From contig CAMCXJ010000006.1 of assembly GCA_945883455.1 (NCBI GenBank), forward strand, positions 1 to 26,633: 26,633 nt of DNA, given 5' to 3'. Below, piece after piece: positions 22,607-26,633 of this stretch. The notes under the pieces were generated by a model. It saw only the letters and a list, made by a program, of their open reading frames with translations, ran no database searches and had not been told where the DNA came from. The stretch comes from Prosthecobacter debontii. Lineage in GTDB: Bacteria > Verrucomicrobiota > Verrucomicrobiia > Verrucomicrobiales > Akkermansiaceae. The first letter of the stretch is position 1. Every line of letters starts with the position of its first letter. A program made the translations under genes and the position numbers.

Positions 22607-22949
22607 TCTTTGTAGGGATATTCTTCTGGCGAAAGATAACACTGCCGCAGGGTTTGGCTAGCGGAGTATGCACATTATGAAAAAATCGAATTTCATCGCG
22701 GAACATTTCAAAACGGAGGATGCGGAGAAGAAACGGAGGTCACGGAGTCGATATTCAAGGAGTCCAGCCCCTCTTATCCGCGTCCGCCGTCTCTTCTCCG
22801 TTGAGTTATTAGAGCCTAATCACCGCTCTTGATGAGCGTGATAACAGCTCGCCGCAACGGTGCCCGGATATCTTCATAACTAATCGGTTCCATCTTTGCT
22901 CGCCATTTTTGGTATCGCCACTCGTCGCTTTGGTTTTTAGCGTCCGCGC
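22607..22949. other. 343-bp divergent intergenic region
   Basis: This gap separates lutB (minus) from an SMP-30 gene (plus) and should hold both promoters. Its main feature is the self-inverted repeat at 22711-22806. A 25-residue minus-strand frame at 22816-22893 begins MEPISYEDIR and ends LIKSGD. It looks slightly gene-like but is too short to support. No lutA fragment is recognisable. Confidence 0.4.
22711..22806. repeat. Self-inverted relative of the GxxExxY repeat
   Basis: 22711-22747 reads AAACGGAGGATGCGGAG and continues with two more CGGAG units. Its first 17 bases are identical to the right arm of the GxxExxY unit. 22770-22806 is rich in the inverted form (CCGCGTCCGCCGTC, then TCTCCGTT). 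The two halves form an imperfect hairpin around about 22 bp with no gene, like a gene-less derivative. Confidence 0.65.
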
Positions 22950-23801
22950 ATGATCAACATTGAGGTTGTCGGAACAGTGAAGTCGCAGTGGGGCGAGGGG
23001 GCGGTTTGGTGGCAAGGCTGCCTCTACTATATCGATATCGAAGGTCAACGCATTCACCGTTTCATGCCGCAGACGGGGGAGGAAACTTCTTGGGATGTCG
23101 GCCAGCGCGTGGGGACGGTGGTGCCGCGCGAGGGCGGCGGGTTGGTGTTCGCGGGGGACGACGGGATCTTTTTCTTAGATGAAACAACCGGCGACATCGC
23201 GGCCATCGCCGATCCCGAAACGGACAAGGCCGACAACCGTTTCAACGACGGCAAGTGCTCACCGGACGGGCGCTTTTTCGCAGGGACGATCAGCCTCGTG
23301 AAAAAAACCGGCGACGCGAAGCTCTACCGCCTCGACCCCGACCTCACCCTCCACGTGGCCTACGAACCGGTGACGAACTCGAACGGCATCGTGTGGTCGG
23401 CGGACGGGAAAACCTGTTATTACATCGATACTCCGCGCAAGGAGGTGCTGGCTTTCAATTACGCGGAGGGGTTACTTACGAATGAGCGGAGCGTCGTTTC
23501 CACTGCGCATCATGAAACCTCGCCGGACGGCATGACGATCGACGCGGACGGTAACCTGTGGGTCGCGTTCTGCCACGGGGCGTGCGTCTGCTGCTTCGAT
23601 CCGCGCAGCGGGAAAGAGCTGCGGAAAATCGATTTGCCCTGCTTGGAAACAACTTCTTGTGCCTTCGGAGGTGCGGGGTTGGACGATCTTTATGTGACCA
23701 CCGGCATCCACAAGAGCGTGGAGGAAGAGCTCGCGGGGCGGCTGTTCCGCATCCGCGGGCTGGGGGTGAAAGGTGTGGAATCGAGTGCGTTTGCCGGATG
23801 A
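22950..23801 (+). CDS. SMP-30/gluconolactonase-like protein, cytoplasmic
   Basis: This 283-residue SMP-30 / regucalcin-type lactonase has no signal peptide. Expected metal and substrate residues are visible: Glu in WGEGAVW (about residue 16), the NRFNDGKCSPDGRFFAGT block with the substrate-contact Asn, NSNGIVWSADGKTCYYIDT with the ligand Asn, and SPDGMTIDADGNLWVA with the ligand Asp. It probably hydrolyses a sugar lactone in the cytoplasm. It is only distantly similar to the secreted relative at 6042. The stop overlaps the maf start by 4 bp (ATGA), so the two are translationally coupled. It heads a four-gene operon. Confidence 0.9.
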   Translation: MINIEVVGTVKSQWGEGAVWWQGCLYYIDIEGQRIHRFMPQTGEETSWDVGQRVGTVVPREGGGLVFAGDDGIFFLDETTGDIAAIADPETDKADNRFNDGKCSPDGRFFAGTISLVKKTGDAKLYRLDPDLTLHVAYEPVTNSNGIVWSADGKTCYYIDTPRKEVLAFNYAEGLLTNERSVVSTAHHETSPDGMTIDADGNLWVAFCHGACVCCFDPRSGKELRKIDLPCLETTSCAFGGAGLDDLYVTTGIHKSVEEELAGRLFRIRGLGVKGVESSAFAG

Positions 23802-24367
23802 GGATCGTGCTGGCATCGGGTTCGCCAAGGCGGCGGGAGCTGCTGACGGCGGCGGGGCTTTGCTTCGAAGTGATTCCGTCCCCCGCCGAGGAAATCCACG
23901 ACGCTACACTCGGTATGGCTGGGCTTTGCGAGGAGAACGCACGATTGAAGGCGGCGGCCGTTTCCATGCCGGGCGCGGTGGTGATCGCGGCGGATACGTT
24001 GGTCTTCATCGATAGCCATCCTTTGGGCAAACCCAAGGATTTGGCGGAGGCGCACGGGATGCTGCGCCGGCTTTCCGGACGGACTCATCAGGTCTGTACA
24101 GGTGTGTGCGTGGTGGATGCGGATGGGAAACTTAGAACGTTTCATGCCGTGACAGATGTGGTTTTTCGCGAACTCGATGAGGTCGGCATTTCCGATTATC
24201 TGGCGTTGACCAGTCCGCTCGATAAGGCAGGCGCGTACGGCATCCAGGATCGCGGCGAGCTGATCGTGGAAAGGATTTCCGGCGGATACGACAACGTGAT
24301 GGGCTTGCCGGTGGGATTGGTGCTGGAGGCGCTGCAGGAAATCGGGTTGCCCATGTCGCGCGGATAG
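23798..24367 (+). CDS. maf: Maf nucleotide pyrophosphatase (YhdE type)
   Basis: This 189-residue Maf-family pyrophosphatase carries the substrate loop ASGSPRRRELL at the N terminus, VVIAADTLVFID with catalytic Asp, LGKPKD, RRLSGRTHQVCTGV and the C-terminal DKAGAYGIQDRGELIVERISGGYDNVMGLP. The YGIQ and GGYDNVMGLP segments place it with the YhdE branch, which hydrolyses dTTP and UTP, including modified ones, to monophosphates as pool sanitation. It starts at the ATG at 23798, which overlaps the preceding stop. The following kinase gene begins 15 bp downstream. Confidence 0.93.
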   Translation: MRIVLASGSPRRRELLTAAGLCFEVIPSPAEEIHDATLGMAGLCEENARLKAAAVSMPGAVVIAADTLVFIDSHPLGKPKDLAEAHGMLRRLSGRTHQVCTGVCVVDADGKLRTFHAVTDVVFRELDEVGISDYLALTSPLDKAGAYGIQDRGELIVERISGGYDNVMGLPVGLVLEALQEIGLPMSRG

Positions 24368-24382
24368 GCGAAGAATCAGGCC

Positions 24383-25348
24383 ATGCCCATTCCACGGCGA
24401 TACCCGCTGATCTTCAATCCCCGCGCGCGCAGCGAAAAGGGCGGGAAGGCGCGGCAGTTTCTCATGGATCACGCGAACCGTTTCGCACTCTACGCCACGA
24501 ACAGCGGACAGGAAGCGGTGGAGCTGGCTCGGAAATTCGCGGACGACGGCGAGCCGGTGGTGATCGCTGCGGGCGGCGACGGCACCCTCAATGCCGTGGT
24601 TTCCGGCCTCGCGGGCAGCCGCACCGCGCTCGGCATCATGCCCGCGGGCACGATGAATGTCTTCGCCCGCGAACTCGGCATCGATCCGAACAGTTTGCCC
24701 AAGGCTCTCGAGGTCATCGAAAAAGGCCTGATCCGCGAGGTCGATCTCTTCACCGCGAACGGCTCTCCCTTCGTGCAAATGGCGGGTGTGGGCTTCGATG
24801 CGAAGGTCATCGAGGAGACGAAATGGGAGAGTAAAAAAATGCTGGGGCCACTCGCGTATCTGCTGGCCGCCGTGAAAGTGCTCGGGGGTAAACCTCCTGA
24901 GTTAGAAATCGTGACCGTGGAGGGACATCGCGAATCAGGCGTGGCTGTGCTCTGCGGGAATGGTTCTCTCTACGGCGGGCAATTCCGTCTTTTCCGCAAC
25001 GCCGACAACCTCGACTCCAAGCTCGATGTGATCGTTTTCAAGGAAGCCGGATACCGCTTCGTGCTCGACTCGCTGCACGGGTTCGCACTGGGCGGGATCG
25101 ACCTCGCGGACTCCACTTCCTACTTCCAATCAGAGGGCATTACCGTGTCTTGTGAACGCGAGGTGCCGGTGCAGATCGACGGCGAGCTGTTGGGTCGTTT
25201 CAAGAAAATCGAGTTTCGCGAAACATCCAGCCGCCTCCGCGTGCTGGCTCCCGAGACGCCGTGCCAGACCCCTTTCATGGATGCCATGAAATCCCTGCTC
25301 CAGTGGCCACCAAAACCCGAAGCCGCTACCGTGGCAAAGACATCTTGA
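24383..25348 (+). CDS. Diacylglycerol kinase-like lipid kinase
   Basis: This 321-residue protein has the diacylglycerol kinase catalytic domain of the YegS/BmrU/DgkB group. FNPRARSEKGG opens the nucleotide-binding half, VVIAAGGDGTLNAVVSGL (about residues 58-75) is the ATP-binding signature, and LGIMPAGTMNVFARELGI is the second conserved block. The C-terminal half has GVGFDAKVI and VPVQIDGELLG, typical of the family's second domain. It phosphorylates a lipid, probably diacylglycerol or a sphingoid base, at the inner membrane face. It follows maf by 15 bp and its TGA is overlapped by the TTG start of the next gene. Confidence 0.92.
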   Translation: MPIPRRYPLIFNPRARSEKGGKARQFLMDHANRFALYATNSGQEAVELARKFADDGEPVVIAAGGDGTLNAVVSGLAGSRTALGIMPAGTMNVFARELGIDPNSLPKALEVIEKGLIREVDLFTANGSPFVQMAGVGFDAKVIEETKWESKKMLGPLAYLLAAVKVLGGKPPELEIVTVEGHRESGVAVLCGNGSLYGGQFRLFRNADNLDSKLDVIVFKEAGYRFVLDSLHGFALGGIDLADSTSYFQSEGITVSCEREVPVQIDGELLGRFKKIEFRETSSRLRVLAPETPCQTPFMDAMKSLLQWPPKPEAATVAKTS

Positions 25349-26022
25349 AAGCGAATACGAAAGCAATCCTGCTTAAGTGGCTCAAGCGGATGAGTCTCTT
25401 TGCGCTGCTGCTGTTACTGCTCGGCGTGGGACTGATCATTTACGCGAATGCCACGGCGGTGTGGGCTTCGCAGGGCAAACTTTTCGAAGATGTGAAAGAC
25501 CTACCGACCGCCAAGGTGGGGCTAGTTTTAGGCACCACTGACCGCTTCCAGGGTCGTGAAAACCGCTACTTCCGCTACCGTATCGATGCGGCGGTAAAGG
25601 TCTGGAAAGCGGGCAAGGTGGAGACGTTCATCGTCTCAGGCGACAATCGCAGCAAGTATTACAACGAACCGCAGAAAATGAAGAACGCGCTGGTCGAGGA
25701 GGGAGTGCCGGCCTCACGCATCGTCTGCGATTACGCCGGACTGCGGACGCTCGATTCCGTAGTGCGTGCCAAGAAAATTTTCGGTGCGGACAAGATCCTT
25801 GTCGTCAGCCAGCGCTTCCAGAATGAGCGCGCGATCTACCTTGCTCAGGCGAACGGGATCGAGGCCTTCGGCTTCAACGCGCAGGACGTGGAACTTCAAG
25901 CCGGTTACAAAACCAAGCTCCGCGAGGTCGGCGCGCGGGTGAAGATGTGGCTCGATGTGAACTTCCTCGACACCGCCCCGACCCACCTCGGCGATAAGGT
26001 CGAACTACCCGGAGATCCTTAA
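25345..26022 (+). CDS. SanA/YdcF-like membrane protein (DUF218)
   Basis: This 225-residue protein has a basic N terminus, one membrane segment (MSLFALLLLLLGVGLIIYANA) and a DUF218 domain: KVGLVLGTTDRFQGRENRYFRYR, ETFIVSGDNRSKYYNEPQKM, DYAGLRTLDSVVRAKKIFG and ILVVSQRFQNERAIYLAQANG. This is the SanA branch, whose E. coli member affects envelope permeability to vancomycin. I chose TTG at 25345, which overlaps the previous stop (TTGA) and keeps the basic residues before the membrane segment. An ATG at 25390 is the alternative. The gene ends against a convergent pseudogene, their stop codons overlapping. Confidence 0.85.
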   Translation: MKANTKAILLKWLKRMSLFALLLLLLGVGLIIYANATAVWASQGKLFEDVKDLPTAKVGLVLGTTDRFQGRENRYFRYRIDAAVKVWKAGKVETFIVSGDNRSKYYNEPQKMKNALVEEGVPASRIVCDYAGLRTLDSVVRAKKIFGADKILVVSQRFQNERAIYLAQANGIEAFGFNAQDVELQAGYKTKLREVGARVKMWLDVNFLDTAPTHLGDKVELPGDP

Positions 26023-26200
26023 TCAGCCGCGACGTAGCGGACGATGGGCGAGCTCGGCTTTTCGGAAACGGCGCAGATCGACTTGCCGTCCCGCGAGAAC
26101 GCCACCGACTCAGCCTGCGCGAGACTGTGCGGTGCGAGCGCTTCCGTTTTTTGCCCTGCGTGCCATCCAGGAGGACGTTTTCAACTCCTCCGCAAAGCAC
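26019..26200 (-). pseudogene. Remnant of a beta-propeller-like protein
   Basis: On the minus strand, a frame ending at TAA 26019-26021 reads EALAPHSLAQAESVAFSRDG and then GKSICAVSEKPSSPIVRYVAAD, a typical C-terminal propeller blade. The preceding VENVLLDGTQGKK lies in another frame, and the two join across a run of six A (T on the plus strand) near 26150. This suggests a one-base shift in a homopolymer plus loss of the whole upstream part. The blade resembles esterase-like or phytase-like propellers, but the family is not certain. It is about 60 residues of a protein that should be several hundred. Confidence 0.5.
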
Positions 26201-26331
26201 ATGGTGTGATACGCTTGTCCTCCCGTAGCTTTAGCGAAAAGAGGAGACGGAAGCCTGTTATTTTACCGAATAGCCGAAACAAAGCGAAAGACGGGGAATC
26301 TCTGAAAATATCAATCTGAAAAGACCCAACA

Positions 26332-26496
26332 ATGCTCGACATCACTTTCGACGGTATCAGCCCCCAACGCGTCTATGATCGGCTGCTCGAATGGCGGAAG
26401 GCGAGCCAGTTCACCGGTGGTCTGGGCATCTACCCATCGTCCGGCTTTGTCCACATCGACACGCGGGGACGCAACGCCATTAGACGAGGTTTCTGA
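26332..26496 (+). pseudogene. C-terminal remnant of a peptidase M15/DUF882 protein
   Basis: This 54-codon frame encodes DITFDGISPQRVYDRLLEWR, then FTGGLGIYPSSGFVHIDTRG and a short tail to TGA. The GIYP...FVHIDTRG block is the C-terminal metal-site region of M15-type (DUF882, YcbK-like) D,D-peptidases, with the zinc-ligand His at residue 41 and Asp at 43. The rest of the domain, including the first zinc ligands, is missing upstream, where the sequence is non-coding. It therefore looks like a 5'-deleted gene and not a functional small protein. Confidence 0.6.
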
Positions 26497-26564
26497 GAAT
26501 GGAGGAAATTGGAGAATAAATGGATGGAAATGGATGGGAATGGAGGTAGGATACTCACGCGCCG

Positions 26565-26633
26565 ATGCTCCCACCTCGTTTCCAGCCATCCAATGAGATC
26601 CTCCGTCTGATTGCGTCAATCGACGAGTTCAAG
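26565..26633 (+). CDS. Start of a probable Fic-family protein
   Basis: The last 69 bases form an open frame from ATG at 26565 that runs off the window. The 23 residues MLPPRFQPSNEILRLIASID plus EFK resemble the N terminus of Fic/DOC family AMP-transferases, whose first helix typically reads ILxLIAxIDEFKG. The catalytic HPFxxGNGR motif would lie well downstream, so the call rests on a short match. An A/G-rich run precedes the start (26499-26550) with repeated TGGATGG/TGGGAATGGA. Confidence 0.45.
   Translation, partial: MLPPRFQPSNEILRLIASIDEFK

Noticed and set aside
22816..22893. A 25-residue minus-strand frame beginning MEPISYEDIR
   Set aside because: It is slightly gene-like but too short, has no clear ribosome-binding site and no recognisable homologue, so it is noted only in the intergenic entry.
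1..26633. CRISPR arrays, tRNA and rRNA genes
   Set aside because: I looked for regularly spaced identical repeats, cloverleaf sequences with a T-arm GTTCRA motif, and conserved rRNA stretches in the intergenic regions, and found none.

Overview
The window looks like chromosomal DNA of a GC-rich Gram-negative heterotroph, most likely a member of the Verrucomicrobiota (Verrucomicrobiae). This is an inference from gene families and repeats, not from a marker gene. Supporting signs are a FecA-like TonB-dependent receptor (so an outer membrane), a ThuA-like secreted protein, two SMP-30 lactonases, a CbiX-DR2241 fusion, a pyruvate phosphate dikinase with lysine/alanine-rich tails, and the short dispersed intergenic repeats common in that phylum. 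I see no rRNA, tRNA, CRISPR array or complete insertion sequence.

Layout. 1-3009: the end of an unrecognised gene, a 15-bp direct repeat resembling a transposon end, then (minus strand) an alkaline-phosphatase-superfamily phosphodiesterase and rhamnulokinase rhaB. 3055-3748: a vapBC toxin-antitoxin pair with a palindromic operator. 3785-5956: a beta-carbonic anhydrase and a CbiX-DR2241 chelatase-like protein. 6042-10337 (plus): a secreted SMP-30 lactonase, rsfS, then an overlapping DUF58 / TgpA-type transglutaminase pair. 10493-11593: a 5'-truncated aldehyde dehydrogenase. 11770-13105 (minus): recF and a small unknown gene. 13393-14355: a ThuA-like protein. 14513-17368 (minus): ppdK with a clear hairpin terminator. 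17677-19908 (minus): a FecA-like receptor directly behind a perfect 9-1-9 Fur-box-like palindrome. 20095-22606 (minus): lactate-utilisation genes lutC and lutB, split by a GxxExxY gene. 22950-26022 (plus): SMP-30 / maf / lipid kinase / SanA-like, a tightly packed operon. 26019-26633: a degraded end with remnants of a beta-propeller protein and an M15 peptidase, then the start of a probable Fic-family gene.

The most interesting structure is at 20736-21206. The GxxExxY gene is bounded almost to the base by two inverted copies of a 39-bp ACGGAG-type repeat. One copy places a GGAG ribosome-binding site before the start codon, and the other contains the stop codon. The unit sits inside the lut operon, and a gene-less, self-inverted relative of the repeat lies upstream of lutB (22711-22806). 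This looks like a minimal repeat-plus-nuclease unit that has inserted into an operon, with a possible MITE-like derivative nearby. Other points of interest are the split vocabulary of repeats (the 17536-17656 inverted repeat, the 131-173 direct repeat), the two-tailed PPDK, and several decayed genes.
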